The notes under the pieces: model-generated
Seen by the model: the letters and a program-made list of their open reading frames with translations, nothing else
Databases searched by the model: none
What the model was told of the DNA's origin: nothing
Shown: piece by piece, positions 1 to 11,155 of the stretch
How positions within the stretch are numbered: position 1 is the first letter of the stretch
How the letters are laid out: each line of letters opens with the position of its first letter
Assembly: GCA_036172665.1 (NCBI GenBank)
Contig: CM069876.1
Span: 9,176,001-9,240,000, forward strand
Reading direction: 5' to 3'
DNA length: 64,000 nucleotides
Source: Prosopocoilus inquinatus
Taxonomy: Eukaryota; Arthropoda; Insecta; Coleoptera; Lucanidae
Position numbers and translations under genes: made by a program

Positions 1-120
1 GGACATTCCCAGGATATCTGGTAAAAACCCCAGTATAAACATAAACAAAGCAGCGGCGTAGATTTCAACGTCACCGCTGAACGGTTTATATGCCCGAGGC
101 ACTCTTACCCTCACACTCAT
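1..120 (-). CDS. 5' end of an unrecognised membrane-protein gene (partial, cut by window edge)
   Basis: Reading leftwards from an ATG at 118-120, the frame stays open for exactly 40 codons to the window edge. The peptide starts MSVRVRVPRAYKPF, a basic stretch, and continues into a hydrophobic run at about residues 22-36 (AAALFMFILGFLPDIL), which looks like a first transmembrane segment. A purine (G) sits at -3 of the ATG. GC content is clearly higher than in the flanking DNA, as expected for host coding sequence in an AT-rich genome. I do not recognise the family. An upstream exon is possible, because an AG lies just after the ATG. The call rests on an open frame, composition and protein-like character, not on a match. 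Confidence 0.45.
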   Translation of the reverse strand, partial: MSVRVRVPRAYKPFSGDVEIYAAALFMFILGFLPDILGMS

Positions 121-871
121 TGCATCAGAAGCAACCGTTAGATGTAAATTATGTGCTTAACAGAATTGCCTTTATAGTTTCTTCCAAATTAATAATTATA
201 AAAACATAATACTTGAATGTAATTTTTAAAAAGACGGTTACAATACATTTAATTCATATCAATTATAGCGCCGTCACTGCAAAAAGAATGCGAGTTTATT
301 TCGAAATGATTCGGTTATGTAAACAAATTTTTATATCCAGTCGACCAGAACTGTAGTAGTTACTGCCTGCCGCATAAATTTGTCGGGCTTCGACTGGTTT
401 ATTGTTTTGTTTTTACAGGGCAGATGCGTTAAAGATTCGAACTTTTTCCAACTATGAGCGCTTCAGCTTTTTAGCAGTTCCTCGTATATTTAACGAAACC
501 TTCCGTCTAAAATGCGCCTAAGTCTGGTAATTATGTTAAATGTTAAAACTTATCTAATAATAATGTCAGCTGTTTGTTCTCTATGAACACCAGATTTGTT
601 ATAAAATTATCCAATATAAGTGTTCCATAAAATACTTTGATTTCTGGAAGATAAAATTTAGAAATTTGGATTTTTTAGACAGAGTGTAGTTCAAAATTTA
701 AATTTAAGTATTGTTTCTGGAGTTTCTTGATAAGTAGAACTTTTTATAAAGAATAAGTTTTTTGCGTAAAATTATTATATGTATTAAGAAAGTTTTTCCT
801 CTTGTCAAGTCAAGTGGACACACTGTATAATATTCTATTGCATATTTAAAAAATAGATTCTCATTCATATA
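121..871. other. AT-rich flank of the partial gene, no gene seen
   Basis: This would be 5' UTR, promoter or intron of the gene at the left edge. I see no ORF of interest. About 157-190 resembles 49412-49445 in the same orientation. The segment from about 740 to 835 resembles 7535-7625, both ending in a GGACAC..GTGTATA-like terminus, which suggests a decayed MITE family shared by the two places. Confidence 0.4.
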
Positions 872-1183
872 CAGGATGTCTAAATATTATAAAAATATCA
901 GTTATGCTTTTTTTAAATAGAAACACCCAATTTTAATTTCTCTTTTGAATTCTCCACTAAGTTCTGCGTTAAATTCATTCGAGTCATTTTCACGTATCAG
1001 TATTTCAAGTATCAGTGATAAATTTTAATGTTTTTTTTTTTAATAAATGCCCAGGCTGTGGCCAATCTATTAAGATTTTGCCGAGTCCTGAAGGGATGTG
1101 TCAATTACTACGATTTTTTTTTAATATGAGGAACCACAAAAAGTAAACAAAAGCTCCAAACGAAGCTCAAATGGAACACCTTG
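872..1183. mobile_element. Possible MITE with CAGGATGT-like termini
   Basis: The left end reads TA then CAGGATGTCTAAAT. The right end, read inward on the other strand, is TA then CAAGGTGTTCCATTT. The match is imperfect (about 10 of 14), and the TA at both ends fits a mariner-type target duplication. The 312-bp interior has no ORF. The call is weak because the TIR is short. Confidence 0.3.
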
Positions 1184-1189
1184 TAAATT

Positions 1190-2650
1190 TCCATGCTAAT
1201 GTATAACGTTTTTAACAAGTTTTGTACGGTTTGTAGGGACCAAATCAAATATTCGAAGAGTTGAGAAAATAGTATTTTTTTTCTATATTTTTAAGTTAGT
1301 ACATGGTATTTACAATTTTCAATAGACGAACATTAAACATTTAATTTTTCATAAATGTATTTTACTGATAATATTTTTTACACGATAAATATCGATTATG
1401 CATGCTGTTCAATAATTTCTTTACGATGCGAAAAATTTCTGAATTTAATAAAATTATTTTTATATTTCTATCAGTGGCGGTCGTGAAAGGAGTAGATAGA
1501 CCGACTTAAATTGAATAACCATTTTAACTTATTTATTTGATTTATTATAATAATAATTATAATGTATAAAAGTGAGTCTGCTTTATTTGGATGTTGAATC
1601 AGAACTAGCTTTACAAACGGTGTTTTATTTTCTAAGTACTAGGGTAACATGAAGCAAATCTCTAAGAATTAATATAAAAGAATTTGTGTTCCGAGTGACT
1701 GTCTCTGTTCGGAGAACACAGGAAAGGTATTTTGTACACTATCTTTCAAATGAAGAGTTAAGGGATTTCCATTTCGATAAATAAATGCGGTTAATCTCTA
1801 AATTTACTCAAAATCAATTACACATCCGCAGATTAATATCTAATCGCATGGCCCGGAAATATAACAAAACTGAAATATTTTTGGTATGCGGTAAAACCCA
1901 TTATTTAAATATATTTAAATTATCGGTTTATGTAATTATACTAACATTAACATTTTAATTTCGATTGTATGTGAATTCATTTATTATCATCATATTATTA
2001 TTAGAATATTGCTTTTATTCGACTATTATTTTCATTCAATTACTATTTTTGGCATGCAAAACTTTGCATGCCCTTAGACAATATTCTTTGCAAATAGTTT
2101 TGAAAAATTCTAGAGTATCGGTTAAGATATACGTAATTTGGTTGCGGTTTCTCAGCTTCTGTGACAATTCATAATTTTTTTCTTTCATGTGAAATAAATA
2201 AAACTGATGTCTGACCCATTTTTTTCCGTTCCAAGTTACTCATAGCGCTACAACGACGTTATTTATTATAATTTTTATTGGGCAATTAAGATTAGCTGAC
2301 ACGATTCGATTACGTCATGCTCAACGTCACCGTGTATATCACAGGTTATTATTATTTACTGACCGGATGAGAATCAACAATCAGTAGATATTTTAAGAAC
2401 CGTCGTCGGACCCCCAACATTCACATTCACAAAAAATTGATAATAGAGCGACCTTTTCTCTCACCCGCAATGGTGTAAAATACTTAATACATATTTATTA
2501 TCGATAATGATTGTATTAAGTTTAAGTGCAAGAACATTGTGAATAAAGATGCTGTAGAAAGAGCCTACTGTGGATGATGAAGTAATCTAAGATCTGGCTT
2601 TCGTCTAAATCAAATACATACCCACATTTTTTGTACCGGTAGCATATGTA
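1190..2650. other. AT-rich intergenic DNA, nothing recognised
   Basis: I see no protein-like frame, RNA gene or clear inverted repeat. A 69-codon frame at 1965-2174 is hydrophobic only because of AT-rich codons and is not supported as a gene. Confidence 0.4.
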
Positions 2651-2656
2651 TATGTA

Positions 2657-2833
2657 CAAGGTGACTACGCGAGAATTCCTACCCCCTTTAACTATTTTAT
2701 TTTTGATTTTAGGAAAAAATGCAAAACTTATATAAGGACTAATTCAAAGTTTCTCTGTGTGGTCACAGAAAAACAATTGGTGGAATAAACGAGATATAAA
2801 CTAAACTTAAGTCTTTTTAAAAGGCACACCCTG
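2657..2833. mobile_element. Possible small MITE
   Basis: The left end is TA followed by CAAGGTGACTAC. The right end, read inward, is TA followed by CAGGGTGTGCC. Length is about 177 bp with no coding content. The ends resemble the CAGGGTGT-type termini seen elsewhere in this window (for example 37175 and 38560), but the match is short. Confidence 0.25.
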
Positions 2834-3245
2834 TACTTGATTACGTTTTTCGATTCAAAATAAAATTCTAATGGGACTACATGTATAATAAAACTAATAA
2901 TGTAGAAGGTGTCTATAAAATAATTCCTGTTAATTTTTCTTATTTTTTATTTTAGAAAGAAAAAGGATAAAAAAAGTTGTAGAATTTATTTCAGTACTGC
3001 TGCAGATACTCAGAACAGACAATTGAGCCTCAGCATCCCAAAGAAATAAACGAAGTTTTGGTTTTAATTAAAATAACATTAAATAAAATTTTACCTTTAA
3101 CATATTAAATGGATTTACATGTTTTCTAAAAATTAACTTTTTAACTAGAAACGAAAAATATTTCGGAAAAATTGAATTTAAAAAAATTACTAAAAATTTA
3201 GCGTAAAACATATTCAAAGCATCTTCAATTTTTTTTATGCAAGGT

Positions 3246-3300
3246 GTAAATCTTTTTTTTTTTTTTTTTAATAATAATAATAATACGTCTTTATTAGCTC
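3246..3300 (-). repeat. LINE 3' tail: poly-A and (ATT)n on the minus strand
   Basis: On the plus strand a T-run at about 3251-3269 is followed by ATA/AAT triplets. On the minus strand this reads AATAAA, then GACGTATTATTATT, then a long A-run, which is the expected 3' end of a non-LTR retrotransposon. It marks the downstream limit of the LINE sequence that continues to about 6385. Confidence 0.6.
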
Positions 3301-3420
3301 AAGCTATTCATTTACAATTATACATATATGTTTACATTCTAAACTATACTAAAAGTAAAAAGTAAAAACTAAATAGTAAAAAGTAAATTACAGTTAATAT
3401 ATATTTATAGTATACACATT

Positions 3421-4232
3421 TTATATTTTAAAATTACTTCTAGCAAAATTAATTAACTCCTTTTTAAAATTACTTAAACTATAATTTTTGATTTCGCTTG
3501 GTAAATCATTAAATATTCCCAGCCCTTTATAAAACAATGATTTATTTGTTTTACTTTTAGTGCATTTATCAACAAAGAAATTACTTGCACATCTTGTCGG
3601 ATAACTATGTATATCACTGGCATATATAAGTCGCTCGCATATGTAAAACGGCAATTGTTTGTGCTTCATTTTGTAAATAAAAATCATTGTTTTATAAACA
3701 ATTCTCTGCTCAACACTCATTAAATTTAGACTCATTAACATCTTATCAACTGGAGTGTATATACTACATTTTAAAATTTATCGCATAGCTCTATTTTGTA
3801 TTTTTTGTAACTGCTGTATTTCATTTTTATTTAAGTGGAAAAGTACCGTGGAGCAAAATTCTAAATGAGGAGCAATAAAAGCTTTATATAACAAACTTTT
3901 AGTATAAATGCTTAATGATTTTCCTACTCTATACAATTTTTATGACATTTTTCGCATTACATAATTTGCATAACTTTTAAAATTTAAGTTACAATCGATT
4001 ATGATACCTAAATATTTAATTTCATTAACTCTTTCAACTCTTATATTGTTTATTAATACTTCTTTATCTATTTTCAAGTTATTTAATTTATAATTGTTGC
4101 CGATAATCATAAAGTTTGTTTTACTCATATTTGCACACAAATTATTATTACATAACCATCTATAAACATGATCCAAATCTATATTCGTAGTATCGATCAT
4201 AGTACCTATGTCATCACCTCTTATACAGGCTG
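3421..4232 (-). pseudogene. LINE reverse transcriptase, C-terminal part (CR1/Jockey group)
   Basis: Two open stretches on the minus strand carry typical RT thumb and C-terminal text: VYRWLCNNNLCANMSKTNF and VNEIKYLGIIIDCNLNFKSY around 3940-4200, then LFYKGLGIFNDLPSEIKNY around 3440-3550. The last motif is the usual end of CR1/Jockey-type ORF2 proteins. Frames differ and stops lie between them, so the copy is dead. At its upstream edge (about 4204-4232) the DNA again encodes a DDSLYK-like stretch, which overlaps in content with FADDTMLY of the other LINE part at 5190-5260. The two parts may therefore be separate LINE copies and not halves of one. Confidence 0.75.
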
Positions 4233-4246
4233 TCATCAAATAAGTA

Positions 4247-5196
4247 TCACATATTAAAACTGTAAGTTCTTCATCACTTAAGAAAATGAATTCTGCATAT
4301 CTTAATTTTTTTGGTGAAAAATGTAAGAAATTAAAGCCCCACAAGAGCCCGGAGTCTTTTTGTTTGAGAACCTCTGACCGATCGTGTGTGGATTTTTCTA
4401 AGCAAAACATTACGTTATAAATAAAACATAAAGCAATAAAGCGTCATCGAAATGAAGGGCACTGGGTCAATAAAATCTTCGCTCAGCAATTCCAAACCAA
4501 AAGAAAATAAACACCCATCACGTTTGTTTCATTACTTACTGGATTAATTAAGTTAATTTTCTGCTGACAAAAGTGTAACAATAAGTAAAAGTTACGTCGG
4601 TATTTATCGTCCCTCCATTTATGATTTGATTATTTTGTTTTGCTTACACTGTATAAATAATTGACATTGAAGAGTATCTGACAAAGAACCTATCTTTTAC
4701 TTAAATTATTGTTGAATGCTTGTTCATTTTACGTATTTGTTTATTTATTTAGTCTTGTCGCTATTGAAGACTCTTTAGTTATTCAATAAAGAATAAAGTT
4801 TATGTTTATGTGATTCACACTAAGATCTAATTATTGTCGATTATCTAATAAAACAAATTTAATTCCATATAATCTGTCAGAGTAGATTTAAAATGGTCTT
4901 CTTTAATCAAATTGCAAACGTGGGCAACCACCGGGACACTATGAATTTGATATTGATATTGATGATATGATGTTTACTTAAACCATCACAGCTTTTAAAA
5001 ATGCGATCAAGCACTTGACCTTAACTTTTGCCGGAGTTTTATTTTATGATGTCTTTACGCACGATCGATCAGAAGTTCTCAAACAAATGTACCAACGCTC
5101 CTTTAGTAGGTCATTTTTTTATTTTTGAGTTAGACCATTGATAATTGAGGCATTAATTCTCTTACATGACGAGGAACTTGCAGTATTAATATGTGA
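4247..5196. mobile_element. DNA element with long TIRs inserted in LINE sequence
   Basis: The left end begins TCACATATTAAAACTGTAAG, and the right end, read inward, begins TTTCACATATTAATACTGCA. The inverted similarity resumes further in, where both arms carry TTTGTTTGAGAAC followed by a CGATCGTG-like core (4358-4395 and 5062-5095 inverted). Each arm is about 150 bp and the whole about 950 bp. The flanking pentamers AAGTA and AACTA are a possible diverged 5-bp target duplication. There is no transposase, so the superfamily is open (Transib-like by target size only). Confidence 0.6.
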
Positions 5197-6344
5197 AACT
5201 AATTTCATTACACCCGGTATATAGCATTGTATCATCAGCAAACAAGCAAATTTCACAATCTTTTACAACTTTTACCATATCATTAATGTACAATATGAAA
5301 AGAAGTGATCCCAAAATTGTTCCCTGCGGAACACCATGCTTAATTTCAAGGTCATTGGAAACGTAATCCTTGAATTTAACTTTTTGCTTCCTGTTACTTA
5401 AGTATGAACGAAGCCATTTCCACACCGTATCACTTATTCCATAATGTCTCAGTTTCTCCAACAACAAATTTCTATTAACAGTTTCAAATGCTCTTCTAAA
5501 ATCTAAGAACACAGCTAGGACAATACTACCATCATCAATCTTTTTCAACCATTTATCACATACACTTATAATTACTGATTCACAAGAATGTTGTTTGCGG
5601 AATCCCGATTGTTTTTCGGTTATGATATTATTTTCATCACAATAGTTTATCAATCACTCTTTCATAAACATTTCAATTATTTTTTCATAGGGAGGTACGG
5701 GCCTAGAGATATGGGCCTAAAGTTTTCACAACGATTTGAGTTCGTCACTTTTGGAACTGGGGTAACATATGTTATTTTCCATTTGCTGGGAAACACACCA
5801 TATTCCAATGATGTATTTATCATGTGCAAAATACGATCACCCATAACCTCACATGCATCTTTTAAAACCACTGTAGAAATCCCATCTTCGTGTCCATTAG
5901 TATTTTTAAGAACAGTCACAATTGATTTCTTCATTTCCATTTCCTTAATTTTTTTCATTTTAGAAAAACATCATTAATTTCAGTTGTTATATTGAATTTA
6001 GGAATCATATTTATTATATCACTTATACTGGCTAAGAAATATGCATTAAACTTATTTGCAATCATTTCAGATGTATTTATTTCAGTATCATCAAATATTA
6101 CACTATTATTTACAGATATTTTTTTATTTCCCAAGACATTTCTTATATTTTTCCACATTTCTTTACTATTATTTTTGTTAGCATCAATTACACTATGTAG
6201 ATATTCTTCTTTTGCTCGCCTTATCATTGCATTAACTTTATTTCTTTGTAGTTTAAATTCTTCCCACACTCCGGTTACTTTTGTTATCATTGCCTCTTGG
6301 TATTTGTAGTCTCGTTCTCTCATTACTAAAATGTTCTTATTCAC
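5186..6344 (-). pseudogene. LINE reverse transcriptase, N-terminal and palm part (CR1/Jockey group)
   Basis: On the minus strand, in order: an endonuclease-RT linker at 5955-6344 (WEEFKLQRNKVNAMIRRAKE, MWKNIRNVLG), the start of RT at 5677-5958 (VFPSKWKITYVTPVPKV, NFRPIS), and the RT fingers and palm at 5186-5653 (EKQSGFRKQHSCESVI, LDFRRAFETVNR, GVPQGTILGSLLF, and catalytic FADD). This is the normal domain order for ORF2. A frameshift separates the second and third blocks near 5660. The endonuclease is absent, so the copy is 5'-truncated, as is usual for target-primed insertion. It would have copied its RNA at a nicked chromosomal site. Confidence 0.85.
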
Positions 6345-6444
6345 ATCTCTTAGTATAAAATAATCATTATTCCAGTTTTCTATTTCTAAAATTCAAAAAT
6401 AAAATAAATTGAATAGGAATTATTTTATAGACACCTTCTACATT

Positions 6445-7855
6445 ATTGTAGTAGAATTCGGCATGGTTAGTTACTGTGAACTGGAATTAAGAGATTTGGA
6501 AAAAAAAATTAAGGAACAATTTGTGCCCGTTATGGTTATCATAAATTAAAGCCGAGAGTGCACATCTAAAACTGGCACACCAAATTAACGGGAACGGCAA
6601 AACTAAATTTAAATATTATTATAAAAGTGTACGAAATCATTAAATTATACTCTCACGTTTTAATTAATTCATATCAGTTATTCCGTTGAATTCTCCAGTT
6701 AATAATTAAAACTGTTCTCCTTTAATTTATTAAAAGTAACCCAAACACAATATTAAATATTTATGCGTAACATCGTGAGTTCATTTCTTTTTCTTCTTTC
6801 TTTCTTTCCGATTCGAAGCGGTTGCAACACCGAGTTTATTCAAGTCAGATGTTTCGATTTGTATTTGCAACTGAAGCGATGTCTGTGAATGTTTTTTCAC
6901 CGAACGTGCAGCAATTGCGAAAGAAACGCATGTGTTTCGGCTTCAAAATTGATCGATTCCTTCCTTCGTTTATTCGATGCTTATCAATCGCGAGGTCTAG
7001 CACATGGACACGTGTGTTCCCTCACATAATTTAATAATTCGATTCGTTTCCGAATTTTTTGTTCCAACTTTAAGTACTACTAGCCAGAAGAACAAAGATA
7101 ATGTCCAGTCAGATATATCTTGATGGATACGCTTTCAGAAAACTAAGAAATACGTGTTTATTAGGAAGCTCTTATTAGACACCCCATGTTTTAGTTCATT
7201 TTATGATGTCACAGATGAGAATAGATAACGTTGTGTAAACCAAAGGAACTAATTGGTATATTTAGAAAGAAGTTTTTACGTTAAATAAAATAGGAGTAAT
7301 AAATTAAACTAACATGAAATGCTTAAATTATTGACATATTTTTATTGATAAATTAATACATGGTTAAATGGTTCTAAAAACTCAAATCTACGCATTATTG
7401 ATTTACCGACTAACACGGTTTTACTCAAAATTTTTGGCTTACCATATTTTATCAAAGTTGAAACAGAATTTTCAATTTTTCCCAGCTCTTAATCGAAATT
7501 TGACGTTTCTTAAAACACTTTTAGGGCTTTTAGGACAGGCAAACACTTTTATAAAGAATGACTTTTTGGAAACCTATGCATAAAAAAGTTTTTTTTTGTA
7601 GTCAACTCAATCGGAGGACACGGTGTATATCTAATTATTTTAAAATAGTTTCATTTTGATCTTTAAATGTAAGCACTTATCTCCTGCGAAGCTTATATAA
7701 TTTTTACATCCTGTGTTTTGTGATATAACTATTGCTATTAATTGTCTAACTTTTTAGTGAGTCAAGAAATATTCTGTACGCGTAGAGTGTGCCATCCAAG
7801 AACGGACAAATATTTCTGTGCAGAAACGTAAAATGTTAAATTTAGGGCCTTTTAT
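6445..7855. other. AT-rich DNA, only a decayed MITE-like end seen
   Basis: No gene is recognised. The open frames at 6822-7034 and 7368-7583 have no family features. About 7535-7625 matches about 740-835 in the same orientation, including a terminus close to GGACACGGTGTATA, so both are probably relics of one MITE family. Confidence 0.4.
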
Positions 7856-7985
7856 ACAGTGTGGAAAAAAATTAGGGAACTAATTCGATATCATTGAAAA
7901 TACTTTGTTCCTGGAAAAACGCTCGGACATGTCGATTTAGAATTTTGAATGAGCACTTTTTAGCTCCAATTGTTTATTTCTTTAA

Positions 7986-8113
7986 GGCCCAGTTTTACAA
8001 ATGCGGCTCAACTTTGAGCGGAGGCTTAAATCCTTCACAACAATTGTTGAAATAATCGTTGCTAAGGGTTTAAGCCTCAGTTCAAAGTTGAGCCGCATTT
8101 GTAAAACTGGACC
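7986..8113. mobile_element. PIF/Harbinger-like MITE nested in the mariner
   Basis: This 128-bp palindrome starts GGCCCAGTTTTACAAATGCG and ends with its near-exact inverse. The stem is about 48 bp with few mismatches and the loop about 30 bp. It is flanked by the perfect 3-bp duplication TAA (7983-7985 and 8114-8116). A TWA target and GGSCMRTTTTA-type ends are the PIF/Harbinger signature. It carries no gene and would rely on a transposase from elsewhere. Confidence 0.85.
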
Positions 8114-8349
8114 TAAGTGACCCACATCAGAGTTGTGATGCTATTGATTGTTTTTTCAAATGAAAACCTACTGTTTTGATTGCGGTATTTAATCATACTA
8201 TTTTACGTATCGTAAAGTAAAACAATTATGGGGTTGAATAACTAAATTTTTGAGAAAAATTAAATCAAAAGTGGTAAATTTAGTAACCCAGAAATTTCTC
8301 AAAATTATAAAATCAGTAATAAAAAATGAAAGATGTTCAAAATGTTCCC

Positions 8350-9420
8350 CGTTAGTCAGCTAGCAATGATCTAAAGAAATAATGAACCCTTCTTGAATAT
8401 AACGAATTACTTTTATTATTTAAATAATTTAATGACCTAATAAAGCGCATTTCAAGTCTAATACGGTTTCTCAACTCCTCCAAATTTACGGGTCTGTTCA
8501 CGTGTACTTTGCTTTTCAAGTAACCCCGTAGGAAATAATCTAGTGGAGTTAAGTTTCGATATCGCGGGGGCCATTCCATAGGACCATGTCGCCCAATCCA
8601 CCGATTGGGAAACACCTCATGCAGACAATCACGAATCATTGCTGCATAGTGCGATGGTGCACTATTCTGATGACGCCCATCTCGTCATTAAAAATATCTG
8701 GTTGAACTGGGTGTAGAAATAATTTTACTAAGGTATTGTAATTGTAAATATCTTTCCCCAGTTAAATTACAATTAATGAATACTGGTCCAAATATTCGAT
8801 CTGTCAATATCCCTGCCCAAACATTGACTTTCTGGGATACTGTGTAGTTTTCTCCGTCATCCAGTTTAGATTTTTTGATGCCCAGTATCTACAGATTTGT
8901 TTACGTACATCACAGTACCGTTTAATCAGAGTATAGTTTCATCCGAGAATAAAATATTTCTCACAAAACATTAATTATGACTACATATTTTCTGCATTTC
9001 CTCATAGTATTGTAAACGAAACGATCAGAATCATCCTCTGAAAGTTCATGAACCAGTATGACTTTGTACGGGTATAATTTTTCCATGTGACAATTTTTTT
9101 TTTTGAACGCAATTATGGCTTATTGAATTATCTAAAGCAATCTGTCGACTTGTTGAATGAAGACTCTCTTCCAATAAGAAGTTCAATTCGATATTTAGAT
9201 CTAATTTTGAACGACCACGTCCAGGTCTGACTCTAGCATTTCCAGTTTCTCCGAAGTTTTTCTTTTATTTTACTCACAATTGAACGTTTTACGGGTTATC
9301 GATTTGGATATTTCTAATTAAAAATCTTGTAAACTGCTATCCGAGTTCTTGTCCGATTTCTATATTCTAATAATTGTTGAGTTTGAGAAATTTCTTGGTT
9401 ACTAAATTTTATTATTTTGA
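8350..9420 (-). pseudogene. mariner transposase relic (DD41D-like)
   Basis: The minus strand first shows an N-terminal segment around 9060-9240 (NARVRPGRGRSKLDL, then KLYPYKVILVHELSEDD). It later shows the catalytic C-terminal part at 8352-8639 (MIRDCLHEVFPNRWIGRHGP, MEWPP, LTPLDYFLRGYLKSKVHVN). The segment from the second catalytic Asp to the PLD Asp is long and contains FPNRWIGR, as in mariner families with about 41 residues between these acidic residues. Several frameshifts and stops break the frame. A small in-frame insertion (RHQNS) follows the second Asp. The enzyme cannot be made. Confidence 0.8.
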
Positions 9421-9644
9421 TTTAATTTTTCTCGAAAATTTTGTTATTGAACCCCATAATTGTTTTGCTTTATGATGCGTAGAAAAGTATTATCTATCAA
9501 ATACCGCAATCAAAATGTAGGTCACCATTAAAAAGACACAATTGCATCTAAAAGTTTAAAAATCCTAAATCGACCTGTCCGAGCGTTTTTCCGAGAGCAA
9601 AGTATTTTCGAAGATATCGAATTAGTTCCTTCTTCCACACTGTA

Positions 9645-10773
9645 CATGCTGACTGACAAAAGTAAAAGAACACCAAGAATAAATTATTATTTTTCAACCA
9701 TATTTTGTATATGAATTGTGAAGGACCAAAATAAAGATTGTTTAAAATTTTATCTCTATTTCTCCAGTAGTTCCAACAATTTATGTTGTATGTTATGTAA
9801 TCTTTTATGCTGAAGAAGAAGTTGGCCCAATATGTGTGGGTCAGTTGATGATTTATGTCACTTTGACGTGTTTGGCGTATTGTTTAAAATGCCCAGAATT
9901 CTTCGGTGTTCAAATTTCAAGCAATTAAGTGATTTTGAGCTCGGTCGAGTAGTGGACCTTCGAGAAGGGTGTTTATCTTTTCGCCAAATTGCAGCCTGAT
10001 TAAACAGAACAGTGTCAGTTGTGGCAAACTGTCATCATGTTTGGTCTGAGGAAAGACGAGAACAACGAGTCAAATGTTGAGGGCAGCCCCGACAAACAAC
10101 AGCACGTCAAAACCGTCGCCAAAAACTGCTGTCTGTAAAGGACCGTTTTTCGAACACCCGTTCGATAACAGACCAATGGTTTGGAAAAGAAGGCAGAAAA
10201 GTAACCACTAAAACCATCTACACCCTTGATATTCGTTAGTAGTACGACGAATGCTCAACGATACGTTGCGGATATTATAGAGCCTCATCTTTTTTCATAT
10301 CTTCACACCTTACCAAATCCTGGTTTTCAGCAAGACAATGCCCGACCGCATATTGCCAGGGTTACTATGGCTAGTTTTGAAGAAGCTGAAGTCGCCCTTC
10401 TTCCTCGGTCTCCAAGATTTCCTAACCTGTCACCTATCGAACATGTTTGGGATATTATAGGCAGACGGCTGGGCCAGTTACTTCGTCCTCCACAGACTCT
10501 GGAAGAGCTCCGACACCAAATACAGGTGGCATGAAATAAAATACCTCAAGAAGAAATTGATAATCTCATTAACTCAATGCCACGACGTGTTAGGGAATGC
10601 ATAGAGCACCAGCGGGGCGACGCATTATTAATGTTAACTTCTGTATTATTCTTTTATTTTGTTTTAAATGTTGATCGTTTACTTATTTTGACCACTTAAA
10701 TATAATAATTAAAATCAGTTGTTCAATTGAATGACTACTTCTTGGTGTTCTTTTACTTTTGTCAATCAGTATG
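9645..10773 (+). mobile_element. Tc1-like element (decayed), abutting the mariner
   Basis: TIRs of about 35 bp: the left begins CATGCTGACTGACAAAAGTA and the right, read inward, begins CATACTGATTGACAAAAGTA. Both continue AAAGAACACCAAGAA. TA flanks both ends (9643-9644, 10774-10775), and the left TA is the same dinucleotide that ends the mariner at 9642. Length is 1129 bp, shorter than a full Tc1 element because the middle of the transposase is missing. Confidence 0.9.
9900..10625 (+). pseudogene. Tc1 transposase relic (DD34E)
   Basis: The plus strand begins with an N-terminal HTH region around 9925-10080 (LSDFELGRVVDLREGCLSFR, QIAA, then a stop). After a deletion that removes the first catalytic Asp block, the C-terminal half is open at 10226-10534. 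It shows FQQDNARPHIA and, 34 residues after that Asp, the SPIEH glutamate, which gives the DD34E spacing of Tc1. The usual PDL before SPIEHVWD is PNL here. A stop after IQVA is followed by the rest of the tail (IPQEEIDNLINSMPRRVREC). This is a dead copy. Confidence 0.88.
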
Positions 10774-11155
10774 TAATACAGTAAAGTAAGCATATGTCTT
10801 CCGAAAAAATTAGACCTAGCTGAATATTTGTACACACCTTTCTATTGCCATTATAAATAACATACTAAAAGTCCCCATCGATATCAAGCGGGTTCACGTG
10901 TTATTCAAGCTCAAAAGTCAAGAGAAATGGTTTTTCGCGATTATCTCGCTTCCTATAAGTTTGACTACAATTTTGGTTATTATAATAATTGTGGACTGGA
11001 CAACTCCACAAAAAAGTTCTTACACATTTTTACATGCGGTGAACCGTTTTCATGATATAAGGTAAAGAATACACAAACAACTTAAAATGCATATTCATTT
11101 CCACACTATTTTCGAGGTAGAATGCGAACCGTGTTTTGTTAAGTATATTTTTTTA

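Larger units (their letters stand above)
2905..6438. mobile_element. Outer TIR element interrupted by LINE sequence
   Basis: The left terminus is GAAGGTGTCTATAAAATAAT at 2905, and its inverted copy ends at 6438. TA lies directly outside both ends (2903-2904, 6439-6440). The inverted match covers at least 24 bp and spreads a few bases into the flanks. The non-LINE arms are about 2905-3245 and 6385-6438. I infer a short TIR element into which a LINE later inserted. Family is unassigned; TA flanks suggest Tc1/mariner-type mobilisation. Confidence 0.55.
7857..9642 (-). mobile_element. mariner-like element (decayed, DD41D type)
   Basis: Both ends are clear. The left end is TA then CAGTGTGGAAAAAAATTAGG, and the right end, read inward, is TA then CAGTGTGGAAGAAGGAACTA. 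The inverted similarity runs about 85 bp and includes a shared CGGAAAAACGCTCGGACA-like block. TA is duplicated at 7855-7856 and 9643-9644. Removing the nested MITE leaves about 1.66 kb, slightly long for a mariner. The transposase lies on the minus strand and is broken. Confidence 0.88.

Noticed and set aside
3250..3270. Long T-run as a terminator or promoter element
   Set aside because: It is the poly-A tail of a minus-strand LINE.
5588..6309. Plus-strand frames of 129 and 105 codons
   Set aside because: They are antisense to clear reverse transcriptase blocks on the minus strand and have no family features.
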